Assembly (NCBI GenBank): GCA_900539165.1
Contig: UQAZ01000023.1
Location: forward strand, 1-27,093
Direction: 5' to 3'
Source of the DNA: an uncultured Oscillospiraceae bacterium
Lineage (GTDB): Bacteria > Bacillota > Clostridia > Oscillospirales > Acutalibacteraceae
Length of the DNA stretch: 27,093 nucleotides
A program made the position numbers and the translations under genes. Below the pieces are notes generated by a model. It worked only from the letters and a program-made list of their open reading frames with translations. It had not been told where the DNA came from and did not search any database. Shown piece by piece: positions 1-7,279 of this stretch (the first letter of the stretch is position 1; the number at the start of each line of letters is the position of its first letter).

Positions 1-123
1 AGGTTCTTTTTGTACTGTCTGCACAATCTGGGGCAGTTCAGTAGAATAAAAAATGCCATAGGAGGTTTTGTTGTGCCACAGGTCAAGCAATGCAAAAGAA
101 AGGCGAAATTCTTTCAGCAGGAA
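1..123. other. Unassigned sequence at the left edge
   Basis: This stretch lies beyond the hydrolase stop codon and runs off the window. Frame 1 on the plus strand and the minus frame continuous with the hydrolase are both free of stops here, but neither has a convincing start or ribosome binding site, and I recognise no protein family in either translation. It could be the 3' end of a neighbouring gene whose body lies to the left, or non-coding sequence. I see no hairpin terminator in it. Confidence 0.3.
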
Positions 124-804
124 TTATAAATTCAAAAATTTATCGACTGCTTTATTAAATTCATCAGATCTTTGATAAACAATACCGTGAGTGCCTTTAA
201 TTACGACAAAGGCAGAATTAGGCAAGGCATTTGCTATGGAGAGCGAGTGCGAATGTTTTATCATATCGGCACTGCCGACAATAACCAATGTGGGTACAGT
301 AACATTTTTTAGCTCATCAAATGAGATATTCGGCTCATCTGTCATTAGGGATAGGAGTTCGTATTTTTTCAATGCGCATTTATTTAAGCGTGAGAATAAT
401 TTTATAAACTTGCAATTTATTTCAATAGGAATTCTGCAATATGCCTTTAGTCCTTTAGGAAACAAATTAGCACCGTTTAATATCAGCTTTTCAACATATT
501 CGCGATATTTAAGCGCAAAGGTCAAAGCGATATTTCCGCCGTCGGAAAAGCCGAGCAAAATTACCCTTTTAATTCCGAGTTCATCCAAAAAATCCTTTAA
601 GTCATCCGCAAACTGTTTTATTGTAAACGGCTTATCACCTCGTGGAGATTTTCCGTGACCTCTGGTATCGAGAGCAATCACACGATATTTTTTAGAAAAA
701 TATTCAATTTGACTTTTGAAACATTCAAGGCTTCCGCCGTTTCCGTGAAGCAAAACAAGCGGTGTCCCGTTACCTTTTTCGATATAATTAAGCTTAATAT
801 CCAT
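124..804 (-). CDS. Alpha/beta hydrolase
   Basis: A 226-residue single-domain alpha/beta hydrolase, probably a cytoplasmic esterase, lipase or related C-C or ester hydrolase; the substrate cannot be read from the sequence. Seen: the HGNGG oxyanion-hole motif at residues 20-24, the nucleophile elbow GFSDGG with Ser87, a likely catalytic Asp180 in VGSAD, and His206 in GTHG near the C-terminus, so the triad is complete. Length is slightly short for the family because the cap region is small. I chose the ATG at 804 over an in-frame start 13 codons upstream because a GGAG sits seven bases before it and the protein then begins like its family. It follows sigG on the same strand with an 85-base gap that holds its own promoter candidate, so it is probably transcribed separately as well as by read-through. 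Confidence 0.88.
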   Translation of the reverse strand: MDIKLNYIEKGNGTPLVLLHGNGGSLECFKSQIEYFSKKYRVIALDTRGHGKSPRGDKPFTIKQFADDLKDFLDELGIKRVILLGFSDGGNIALTFALKYREYVEKLILNGANLFPKGLKAYCRIPIEINCKFIKLFSRLNKCALKKYELLSLMTDEPNISFDELKNVTVPTLVIVGSADMIKHSHSLSIANALPNSAFVVIKGTHGIVYQRSDEFNKAVDKFLNL

Positions 805-831
805 ATCATCACTCCAAAAGATTATATGAAT

Positions 832-860
832 ATAATAACACAATAAAGCAACTTAATCAA
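832..860 (-). promoter_or_regulatory. Candidate sigma-A promoter of the hydrolase gene
   Basis: On the minus strand TTGATT (855-860) and TATTAT (832-837) are separated by exactly 17 bases. This puts transcription start about 20 bases before the hydrolase ATG and just ahead of its GGAG ribosome binding site. The -35 is 4/6 and the -10 is 5/6 to consensus. A second TTGATT lies 17 bases further upstream because of the tandem duplication here. Confidence 0.45.
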
Positions 861-875
861 TAAAGCAACTTAATC
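842..875. repeat. 17-bp perfect tandem duplication
   Basis: The 17-base unit AATAAAGCAACTTAATC occurs twice head to tail (842-858 and 859-875) and is followed by a partial third start (AAT). It lies in the gap between sigG and the hydrolase. Each copy ends so that, with the following AA, it forms a minus-strand TTGATT. The duplication therefore also duplicates the likely -35 hexamer of the hydrolase promoter. Confidence 0.9.
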
Positions 876-889
876 AATGAACACAAATA

Positions 890-1657
890 CTATTCGCCCT
901 TAATATGCTTGAGGGCATTTTTTTCAAGGCGTGAAACCTGTGCCTGTGATATGCCTATTTCCTCGGCTGTTTCCATTTGGGTTTTGCCGAGCATAAAACG
1001 CATATATAAAATTTTATGTTCTCTTTCATCAAGATTTGAAAGCTTGTCTTTAATCATAATTTCGTCTACCCAGTCTGAATCAGAGCCGTTATCGCCGATT
1101 TGGTCCATAACGAATATAGTGTCTCCCCCATCGTTATAAACAGGCTCATAAAGGCTTACAGGGTCAACTATGGCTTCCAATGCGATTACAACATCTGCCT
1201 TTTTCATACCAAGCTCATGGGCTATTTCATCAACGGTAGGTTCTTTATTATATTTATTAGTCAGCTTTTCCTTAACCTGCATAGCTTTATACGCCGTATC
1301 ACGCAGAGAGCGACTGACACGAATAGAATTATTATCACGCAAAAATCGACGAATTTCACCAATTATCATCGGCACAGTATAGGTGGAGAAACGGACATTG
1401 AGAGAAGTGTCAAAATTATCTATCGCCTTAATCAAACCTATCACGCCGACTTGAAAGAGGTCATCTGGATTTTCACCACGGTTTGCAAAGCGTTGAACAA
1501 CCGACAGCACGAGGCGAAGATTTCCGTTAATGAGCTTTTCTCTTGCCTTTTCATCCCCTGAGTGAGCCAATTTTAACAGTTCAATTTTTTCACTCTCTTT
1601 GAGGAGTTTGAGTTCAGAGGTGTTTATTCCGCAGATTTCAACTTTATTATATTGCAC
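890..1657 (-). CDS. sigG: RNA polymerase sporulation sigma factor SigG
   Basis: The forespore-specific late sigma factor, which directs RNA polymerase to spore-protection and germination genes after engulfment. The 255-residue protein matches Bacillus SigG in length and in diagnostic stretches: the N-terminal NKVEICGI, region 2 with NGNLRLVLSVVQRF and DDLFQVGVIGL, the -10 recognition segment RFSTYTVPMIIGEIRR, NSIRVSRSLRD in region 3, YEPVYNDGGD, and the region 4.2 helix-turn-helix GKTQMETAEEIGISQAQVSR. The ATG is preceded by AAAGGA at good spacing. In many Clostridia sigG follows spoIIGA-sigE; here neither is present within the window, and the divergent neighbour is an XRE regulator. No convincing SigF or SigG promoter was found upstream by eye. 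It is strong evidence that the organism forms spores or descends from a spore former. Confidence 0.96.
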   Translation of the reverse strand: MQYNKVEICGINTSELKLLKESEKIELLKLAHSGDEKAREKLINGNLRLVLSVVQRFANRGENPDDLFQVGVIGLIKAIDNFDTSLNVRFSTYTVPMIIGEIRRFLRDNNSIRVSRSLRDTAYKAMQVKEKLTNKYNKEPTVDEIAHELGMKKADVVIALEAIVDPVSLYEPVYNDGGDTIFVMDQIGDNGSDSDWVDEIMIKDKLSNLDEREHKILYMRFMLGKTQMETAEEIGISQAQVSRLEKNALKHIKGE

Positions 1658-1758
1658 ATAAATACATCCTTTATTTGATTATGTATCTGCACAATTATTA
1701 TTGACGGTAAAGCAAGGAATTATTAAACAAAATAAATGTCACAATAAATCAAAATATG

Positions 1759-1787
1759 TTGATTTAATAAAGAATAATGTGTATAAT
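1759..1787 (+). promoter_or_regulatory. Sigma-A promoter of the XRE regulator
   Basis: TTGATT (1759-1764), a 17-base spacer and a perfect TATAAT (1782-1787) lie just ahead of the regulator's ribosome binding site. The implied start near 1794 leaves an extremely short leader that begins almost at the Shine-Dalgarno sequence. The promoter lies in the divergent gap shared with sigG, so a regulator bound here could affect both genes. Confidence 0.6.
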
Positions 1788-1807
1788 CATTTTAGGATGT
1801 GATGAAT

Positions 1808-2197
1808 ATGGCATTATCGCTAAATGATAAATTTGTTAAAGAATGCATTAAACAGAATATAAAAAAGTATCGTGTTACAAACGAACTGACACAGGCGCAG
1901 ATATGCGAAGTGCTTGGTACGAGCAGAACGACATATACAAAATGGGAAAGCGGCGACTCGATGCCGAACACGGTACAGCTTGCAAAGCTGAGTATGATAT
2001 ACGGTGTTAAGCCTGACGCTTTTTATGACGGGCTTGACCAATTATCTGTTTCGTACGGTTTTAATGAATTATACGGCGAAAAGTATTTAAGCGACCTTTC
2101 CGATGACGAAAGAACGATAATTATGAAATACCGACTTCTCAACAAACAGGACAAGCAAAAGCTTAATGACTTTTTAACTCAAGCAAAGCCTGAATAA
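1808..2197 (+). CDS. XRE-family helix-turn-helix transcriptional regulator
   Basis: A 129-residue DNA-binding regulator. Residues about 13-66 form a Cro/C1-type HTH, with the recognisable core LTQAQICEVLGTSRTTYTKWESG followed by PNTVQLAKLSMIYGVKPDAF. The C-terminal half is acidic and helical with no recognisable ligand domain, ending in a predicted amphipathic helix that may dimerise. Three in-frame starts (GTG 1799, ATG 1802, ATG 1808) are possible. I prefer 1808 because AGGATGTGAT, an extended match to the anti-Shine-Dalgarno sequence, covers the two earlier codons and is spaced correctly for the last. It is divergent from sigG and convergent with the DD-carboxypeptidase gene. Its targets are unknown; autoregulation, or control of the shared sigG gap, is a reasonable guess only. 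Confidence 0.88.
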   Translation: MALSLNDKFVKECIKQNIKKYRVTNELTQAQICEVLGTSRTTYTKWESGDSMPNTVQLAKLSMIYGVKPDAFYDGLDQLSVSYGFNELYGEKYLSDLSDDERTIIMKYRLLNKQDKQKLNDFLTQAKPE

Positions 2198-2199
2198 CA

Positions 2200-2232
2200 A
2201 AATCTCCTATGATTAATCGTCATAGGAGATTT
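2200..2232. terminator. Bidirectional terminator
   Basis: A perfect 13-bp stem (2200-2212 with 2220-2232) with a 7-base loop lies three bases after the XRE stop codon and just before the stop of the convergent DD-carboxypeptidase gene. AT-rich arms give a T-rich 3' flank on both strands, so it can end transcription from both directions. Confidence 0.88.
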
Positions 2233-2240
2233 ATTTTATA

Positions 2241-3617
2241 TTATCTTTTTGTCGGAGGGATATAATCGTCCTCACCGTAAAGCTGCCTGTCAAGTTCTTC
2301 CTGCTGTCTGCGTTTTGCTTCAATTCGCTTTTTATCCTTCTTTAAGCGATAGACAAAATAAGCAATATAACCGATAAATCCGAGAAGCAAAATAACAATC
2401 ACAGCGATTACAAACTTATTCGTAAAAAACTTTTTAAGCAAATTCAAAAATTTCAAAAAAGCAGACAATTCAACGGTGTCTGCCGCCACCAAATCAATAG
2501 TAACGATAGTGTTATCCGCATAAATAATATCTGCCTTACAAATCGGATCACCCTTTGTCACCGGGGCGTCAAGGCTTTCGGGCGGGTCAACAGGCTTTAT
2601 AAAGACATTACTCGGGTCAAGAGCCGACGGCACAAGAGTTGTAACATCCTCGCCTACAATCAGTTGGACTGTATCCGCATCCTTACCGTTATTAACAGGG
2701 ACTTCATAAGCGACCTCATTTTTTCTGACAACGGTAGAATACTTAATCGAATTAAACGCCCATTCAAAAAGGTGCTTAGCGTCAATAAAAGAGCATTTAG
2801 TCATAATACCGTCAATAGTTCTTTTAGGCGAATCCATTACAATGGCAAGATAATTATAACCGTTCTTTGACGCCTTTGTAATAACGCAATAACCTGCCTG
2901 CTCGGTGGAGCCTGTTTTAATGCCCTGAGCATATTCGTAATAGTAAGTAACATAAGACGGATGAAGCATTAAATTTGTATGGATGAAATTAACTCCGTCA
3001 TAAGTGAAATTCACGGTTGACGAAATTTTCATAAAGGTTTCATTCTTAACAGCTTCAAGGCTTATCTTTGCCATATCGGAAGCGGTAGTGTACTGATTTT
3101 CATCGTGGAGTCCGTCACAATTTACGAAGTGGGTATTTTCACAGCCGAGCGAGGTTACCCACTCATTCATCATTTTAACAAATTCGTCAATACTGCCGGC
3201 AACATACTCGGCAAGAACATTACACGCATCACAAGCGGAATGCACCATTGCAAGATAGAGTAAGTCCTCAACTGTAATTTCGCCTCCGATTTTAAGTCCG
3301 GCAACCTGCGCACCCGTACCATAGAGAGATTCTATTGCATTTTTGGAAATCTTTGTTGTAGCCTTAATATCATCTACATTATTTATAGCCACCATTGCGG
3401 TAATTATCTTTGTAAGAGAGGCAGGATATTTCAGCTTGTCCTGATTTTTTTGAGCGACGACAGGAAACGAGCTGTCATCAAGATTAATCAGCATATACGA
3501 ATCTGCATAAATCGTTGTATCCGGCTCATAAACAGCAGCCTGAGCCGTAAATCCAACGCTGAAAAATGACATTATTACAATTACAATACTTATAAAAAAC
3601 GACAAGAGCTTCTTCAC
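2241..3617 (-). CDS. D-alanyl-D-alanine carboxypeptidase (peptidase S11, PBP5/DacF-like)
   Basis: A low-molecular-weight penicillin-binding protein that trims the terminal D-Ala from peptidoglycan stem peptides outside the membrane. Seen in 458 residues: an N-terminal signal peptide or anchor (residues 1-28, ending AQAA), the serine motif SLTK at 67-70, the second motif at 127-129 reading SAC rather than the usual SxN, and KTG at 234-236. A second membrane helix near residues 400-425 is followed by a basic, charged cytoplasmic tail, so the enzyme is probably anchored at its C-terminus. The start is GTG, with GAGGTG ten or so bases upstream. The Cys in the second motif has a precedent in the Streptomyces K15 DD-transpeptidase (SGC), so it need not be inactive. 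It is monocistronic, closed by the terminator at 2200-2232. Confidence 0.93.
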   Translation of the reverse strand: MKKLLSFFISIVIVIMSFFSVGFTAQAAVYEPDTTIYADSYMLINLDDSSFPVVAQKNQDKLKYPASLTKIITAMVAINNVDDIKATTKISKNAIESLYGTGAQVAGLKIGGEITVEDLLYLAMVHSACDACNVLAEYVAGSIDEFVKMMNEWVTSLGCENTHFVNCDGLHDENQYTTASDMAKISLEAVKNETFMKISSTVNFTYDGVNFIHTNLMLHPSYVTYYYEYAQGIKTGSTEQAGYCVITKASKNGYNYLAIVMDSPKRTIDGIMTKCSFIDAKHLFEWAFNSIKYSTVVRKNEVAYEVPVNNGKDADTVQLIVGEDVTTLVPSALDPSNVFIKPVDPPESLDAPVTKGDPICKADIIYADNTIVTIDLVAADTVELSAFLKFLNLLKKFFTNKFVIAVIVILLLGFIGYIAYFVYRLKKDKKRIEAKRRQQEELDRQLYGEDDYIPPTKR

Positions 3618-3709
3618 GCACTTGACACCTCACTAAATTAATTATATTATATATCATATCACATAAAACGACTTAATTAAAGTATAAATTATAAATTTCG
3701 GAGATTATT

Positions 3710-4384
3710 ATGGTATATATTACAGGCGACACTCACGGAGATATGAGCGTTTTCAAAAATCCAAAGCTGAGAAAGCTCGGCGAGGACGACATTTTAATCA
3801 TATGCGGAGACTTCGGCTTTCTTTGGGACGGCTCTGACGAAGAAAAAAAGAACTTGGAAAAATTGATGAAAAAGAAATACACCATCTGCTTTGTTGACGG
3901 TGCGCACGAAAACTTTGATATGCTGGACGAATACAGACCGTACAGATACAAAGGCGGAAACACGCACAAAATCGCACAGAACATCTATCATCTTATGAGG
4001 GGTGAAATTTTCACCTTTTGCGGAAAAACATTTTTCTGTATGGGTGGCGGAAAAAGCGACGATGCTGAAATGAGGCACGAGGGTGAAAGCTGGTGGAAAC
4101 AGGAAATGCCTGACGCTGACGAAATGAAAAACGGCGCAGACAATCTAAAGGCTGCTGATTACAAGGTTGACTACATCATCACCCACGAAGCACCTGCTAT
4201 TGCAAAGGATTTCATCAGGCTTCACTCCAACACATCTATGAAGCTAACTCCGCTGAACACATATCTTCAAGAGCTTATGAAAGAGGTTGAGTACGACCAC
4301 TGGTTCTTTGGCTCACTTCATATAGATTTACAAATCAGCAAGAAAATGACCGCTGTATTCAACAATATAATTAAAATAAGATAA
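3710..4384 (+). CDS. Calcineurin-like metallophosphoesterase
   Basis: A 224-residue cytoplasmic phosphoesterase of the calcineurin superfamily, which uses a dinuclear metal centre; substrate unknown. Seen: GDTHGD at residues 6-11, GDFG at 33-36, the DGAHEN segment standing where the family has GNHE, THEAP near residue 174, and FGSLHID at 200-206. The last motif is usually GHxH, so the first metal-binding His is replaced by Ser202 here; the DGAHEN variant is common in small clostridial members. The ATG is preceded by GGAG six bases away. It is divergent from the carboxypeptidase gene and ends in a strong terminator, so it is probably a single-gene unit. Confidence 0.85.
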   Translation: MVYITGDTHGDMSVFKNPKLRKLGEDDILIICGDFGFLWDGSDEEKKNLEKLMKKKYTICFVDGAHENFDMLDEYRPYRYKGGNTHKIAQNIYHLMRGEIFTFCGKTFFCMGGGKSDDAEMRHEGESWWKQEMPDADEMKNGADNLKAADYKVDYIITHEAPAIAKDFIRLHSNTSMKLTPLNTYLQELMKEVEYDHWFFGSLHIDLQISKKMTAVFNNIIKIR

Positions 4385-4459
4385 AAAATCACTGTTTCTA
4401 TGCATACTGCATTAGAAAGTAATACTTTAAGCTTTTGAAATTTGCATACGTTGCTATTA

Positions 4460-4497
4460 AAAAATCCCATAAACGCTTCGGCATTTATGGGATTTTT
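4460..4497 (+). terminator. Terminator after the metallophosphoesterase
   Basis: A 14-bp AT/GC stem (4460-4473 with 4484-4497) continues after one mismatch into two GC pairs closed by a TTCG tetraloop, and ends in a run of five T. The symmetric A-rich and T-rich flanks allow action in both directions. Confidence 0.9.
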
Positions 4498-4525
4498 ATT
4501 CATTATATTTAATTTGTAAAAAACT

Positions 4526-4550
4526 AAGACCGCCTCTGAGAGACGGTCTT
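4526..4550. terminator. Terminator after ispH-rpsA
   Basis: AAGACCG (4526-4532) pairs with CGGTCTT (4544-4550). Inside, a further short stem closes a three-base loop after one mismatch. Reading on the minus strand, the hairpin follows the ispH-rpsA stop and is itself followed by six T (4519-4524); on the plus strand it is followed by TTTT. It works with the hairpin at 4460-4497 as a back-to-back pair between convergent genes. Confidence 0.85.
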
Positions 4551-4559
4551 TTTTAATAA

Positions 4560-6632
4560 TTATTCTTCTGTTGCTTTCTCAGCATCATCTGTAAGCTCTT
4601 CAATAGCCTCTTCCGGCTTCTCGAGAAGCTCCTTCATTGAAAGAGAAACTCTCTTCTTATCAAAGTCGATGTCAATAATCTTTGCTTTAACAACATCACC
4701 GATTTTAAGAACATCCTGTGGAGTCTTAATTCTATCCCAAGAGATTTGGCTGATGTGGATAAGGCCGTCGATTGTAGGAAGAATGTTAGCAAAAGCACCG
4801 AATGTAGCGAAAGATACAATCTTTGCATCTACTACTGAGCCAACAGGATACTTATTCTTGAGGATTTCCCACGGATTATCCTCAATGTTCTTGAAGCCGA
4901 GAGAAATCTTCTTATTCTCCTCGTCAAGAGCCTTGATAGTAACCTCAACAGTATCGCCAACATTAACAACCTCTGAAGGGTGCTTAATTCTTGACCATGA
5001 AAGCTCTGAGATATGTACCATACCGTCAATGCCGCCGAGGTCTACGAATGCACCGTATGAGGTGAGAGACTTAACTGTACCTGTAACCTTGTCGCCCTCT
5101 TTAAGAGTAGCCCAAAGTGCTTCCTGCTTTTCCTTTCTCTCAGCGTCGGTAACGACCTTGATAGAGCCAACGGCTCTTCTGCGAGCAGGATTAACATCGA
5201 TAATCTTAAACTTAACTGTTGCACCCTTGAGTACAGAAAGCTCCTGATTACGAGGAACGCCTGTAAGAGATGCAGGAACAAATACTCTTGTTCCCTTAGC
5301 CGCTACGAGAACACCGCCACGAATAACGGATGCTACTACTCCTTCGAGTACCTCGTCAGCCTCTTTAGCTGCAACGATTTCGTCCCAGCCCTTTTCTGCG
5401 TCGAATAAACGCTTTGAAAGCTTGAGTACGCCGTCCTGGTCATTGGTCTTCATAATAACAAGCTGAAGCTCGTCGCCAACCTTAACCTCGTCCTCGCACT
5501 TTGAGATATTGCCTGATGACAAATCCTCGAATGCTACAACGCCTGTCTGCTTTCTTCCCGGTACGTCAACATATACCTCAGTAGGAGTGATTCTTACTAC
5601 GGTACCTGTTACTACCTTACTGTTGTCATTTTCCTTAAAAGATTCGTTAAGTAATTCTTCAAAGGATGCCTCTCCATCAGCAGATGCTTTGACAGCAGGC
5701 TCTACAGCCTTATCAGCGGTTTCTGCTGTCTCCACAACTTCTTCAGTTAAGGCTGAAGTTGTTTCAACTTCCTTTTCTTTAATTTCTTCGGACATGGATT
5801 TGAGTACCTCCTTGATTATTACCGAGGGTGTCGAAGCCCCCGCAGTTACACCAATTACATTATAAGGTCTCAAATCAAGCTCCTCAAGCTCGCTCGCAGT
5901 TTCTATAAGAAACGACGGACAATTTGCGGAGCAGGTGTCCCTGAGCTTACATGTATTTGATGAATGACGGCCGCCGACAATTAGCATAGCGTCAGAAATC
6001 TTTGAAATTTCGTCAGCTTCATTTTGCCTGTCAGCCGTTGCATTACATATTGTATCAAAAATTTTACAATTTGTACATACCTTTTCAAATATTTTTTTAC
6101 ATTTTTTTAGTTCTTTTAGGGAAAAAGTCGTTTGAGCAACGCAAATTACATCATTTTTTGACGATAAATCGTTAGAATTTAGAATTTCAAGAAGCTCTTC
6201 CTCATTTTTGAACACAAAAGATTTGCCCTTACAATAGGAACGAATGCCCTTTACCTCGGGATGATTTATATCCCCCGCTATCAGAACTATGCAGTCCTCG
6301 GACTGCTTTTTAACTATATTATGAATTTTAGTAACGAACGGACAGGTTGCGTCAACAAAAGTAAATTGTCTTTGCTTTAGCTCATCTATGACCTGTCTCT
6401 CCACTCCGTGAGTGCGTACAACCACCGTGTAACCGTCCGGTGCTTCACCTACGGTGTCGATTATTTTAACGCCCTTACTCTCCAAATCGGAAACAAGCTG
6501 TGCATTATGAATAATCGGACCGAGCGTGCAAACCTTTTCACCCTTTTCTACAAGCTCATAAACAAGATTAACTGCCCTGTCAACACCAAAGCAGAAGCCT
6601 GCGGTTTTTGCAAGCATTATTTTTTTACTCAC
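4560..6632 (-). CDS. ispH-rpsA: 4-hydroxy-3-methylbut-2-enyl diphosphate reductase fused to ribosomal protein S1-like domains
   Basis: A 690-residue bifunctional protein typical of Clostridia. Residues 1-285 are IspH, the iron-sulfur enzyme that makes IPP and DMAPP in the last step of the MEP isoprenoid pathway. The three cluster cysteines Cys14 (GFCFGV), Cys97 (ATCPFV) and Cys196 are present, with substrate-binding His42, His75, His124, Glu126 and the SSNT at 224-227. A low-complexity acidic linker (about 286-335) leads into four S1 RNA-binding domains at about 339-408, 427-495, 515-582 and 600-667; the last two carry the classic YGAFVDL and FGAFANI cores with HIS. It overlaps plsC by four bases (ATGA), so translation is coupled. 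An internal ATG at codon 280 with a strong Shine-Dalgarno may yield free S1. Confidence 0.96.
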   Translation of the reverse strand: MSKKIMLAKTAGFCFGVDRAVNLVYELVEKGEKVCTLGPIIHNAQLVSDLESKGVKIIDTVGEAPDGYTVVVRTHGVERQVIDELKQRQFTFVDATCPFVTKIHNIVKKQSEDCIVLIAGDINHPEVKGIRSYCKGKSFVFKNEEELLEILNSNDLSSKNDVICVAQTTFSLKELKKCKKIFEKVCTNCKIFDTICNATADRQNEADEISKISDAMLIVGGRHSSNTCKLRDTCSANCPSFLIETASELEELDLRPYNVIGVTAGASTPSVIIKEVLKSMSEEIKEKEVETTSALTEEVVETAETADKAVEPAVKASADGEASFEELLNESFKENDNSKVVTGTVVRITPTEVYVDVPGRKQTGVVAFEDLSSGNISKCEDEVKVGDELQLVIMKTNDQDGVLKLSKRLFDAEKGWDEIVAAKEADEVLEGVVASVIRGGVLVAAKGTRVFVPASLTGVPRNQELSVLKGATVKFKIIDVNPARRRAVGSIKVVTDAERKEKQEALWATLKEGDKVTGTVKSLTSYGAFVDLGGIDGMVHISELSWSRIKHPSEVVNVGDTVEVTIKALDEENKKISLGFKNIEDNPWEILKNKYPVGSVVDAKIVSFATFGAFANILPTIDGLIHISQISWDRIKTPQDVLKIGDVVKAKIIDIDFDKKRVSLSMKELLEKPEEAIEELTDDAEKATEE
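5793..5813 (-). promoter_or_regulatory. Internal ribosome binding site and start within ispH-rpsA
   Basis: On the minus strand AAGGAGGT (5806-5813) precedes an in-frame ATG (5793-5795) by ten bases, exactly at the IspH/S1 linker (Met280). The eight-base match to the anti-Shine-Dalgarno sequence is better than that of most true starts in this window. Initiation here would give a 411-residue protein containing only the four S1 domains. Confidence 0.5.
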
Positions 6633-7279
6633 TTAACCTCTGCCTCCCAAAGCTCTGTGATTTTATCCATAACCATACCTGCGGCATTAGAAATATCTCT
6701 GCGGCTGCACTCCTCACCGTCAAGTCCCATATCCTGAGGGCTGAGAAGCTTACCGTATGAAACCGTCACTCGCTTGCCCGGTTTAATTTTTCCTTTACAG
6801 CAAATTGCAACAGGTAAAACAGACGCATTGGTTGCTCTTGCGATAATAGCAACTCCTGCCTTTGCTCTTTGAGGAACGCCGTCTTTATCCTTAATTCTCT
6901 TGCCCTCGGGGCATATAGCCATTACATGACCTTCGTTAATAATTTTTTCTCCGTAATCTATCGCAGAAGTGTCGCCCTTTCCTCTTTTAACCGGAAAAGC
7001 ATACATACGAGTCATAAACAAAGCAGCAAGAGGATTCTTAAAAAGCTCAGCCTTTGCCATAAAGTGAAGCGGCGGAACCTGCTTAGGAGCAGCAACAAAC
7101 ACAGGGTCGAGTGCGCAAGTGTGATTAATTGCCACTATATATCTTGTATTCTCGTCGGGTATATTCTCAAGTCCCTTATAGTTCAAATGATAAACAGTCT
7201 TAATAATCGGCTTAAACAAGCCTTTCATAAAGCCGTATGTTTTATAATGTGGGACTGTTGAATAATCAAATTCTTTCAT
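6629..7279 (-). CDS. plsC: 1-acyl-sn-glycerol-3-phosphate acyltransferase
   Basis: Membrane-associated acyltransferase that converts lysophosphatidic acid to phosphatidic acid in phospholipid synthesis. The 216-residue protein shows the HxxxxD catalytic motif as NHTCALD (His53, Asp58). The second conserved block is PEGKR at 124-128, where the family usually has PEGTR or PEGGR. It also has the KAELF segment that follows block I in this family. The start has GAGGAG eight bases upstream. It overlaps cmk upstream and ispH-rpsA downstream by four bases each (ATGA), which makes a translationally coupled cmk-plsC-ispH-rpsA unit. This gene order is common in Clostridia and supports the calls. Confidence 0.94.
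   Translation of the reverse strand: MKEFDYSTVPHYKTYGFMKGLFKPIIKTVYHLNYKGLENIPDENTRYIVAINHTCALDPVFVAAPKQVPPLHFMAKAELFKNPLAALFMTRMYAFPVKRGKGDTSAIDYGEKIINEGHVMAICPEGKRIKDKDGVPQRAKAGVAIIARATNASVLPVAICCKGKIKPGKRVTVSYGKLLSPQDMGLDGEECSRRDISNAAGMVMDKITELWEAEVK

Noticed and set aside
821..826. A perfect minus-strand TATAAT ahead of the hydrolase
   Set aside because: A start from here would fall at the Shine-Dalgarno itself and no -35 lies at proper spacing; the 832-860 pair fits better.
1658..1740. Possible SigF/SigG-type promoter before sigG (CATAATC with an upstream CAATA)
   Set aside because: The -10 has a mismatch and the -35 does not match at the required spacing, so it cannot be supported by eye.
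3637..3660. TATAAT-like boxes between the carboxypeptidase and metallophosphoesterase genes
   Set aside because: The region is a run of TA and several -10 matches can be drawn, but none has an acceptable -35.
4669..5247. A 192-codon plus-strand open frame opposite the S1 domains
   Set aside because: Serine/threonine/leucine-rich low-complexity translation typical of the antisense of S1 repeats, with no ribosome binding site.
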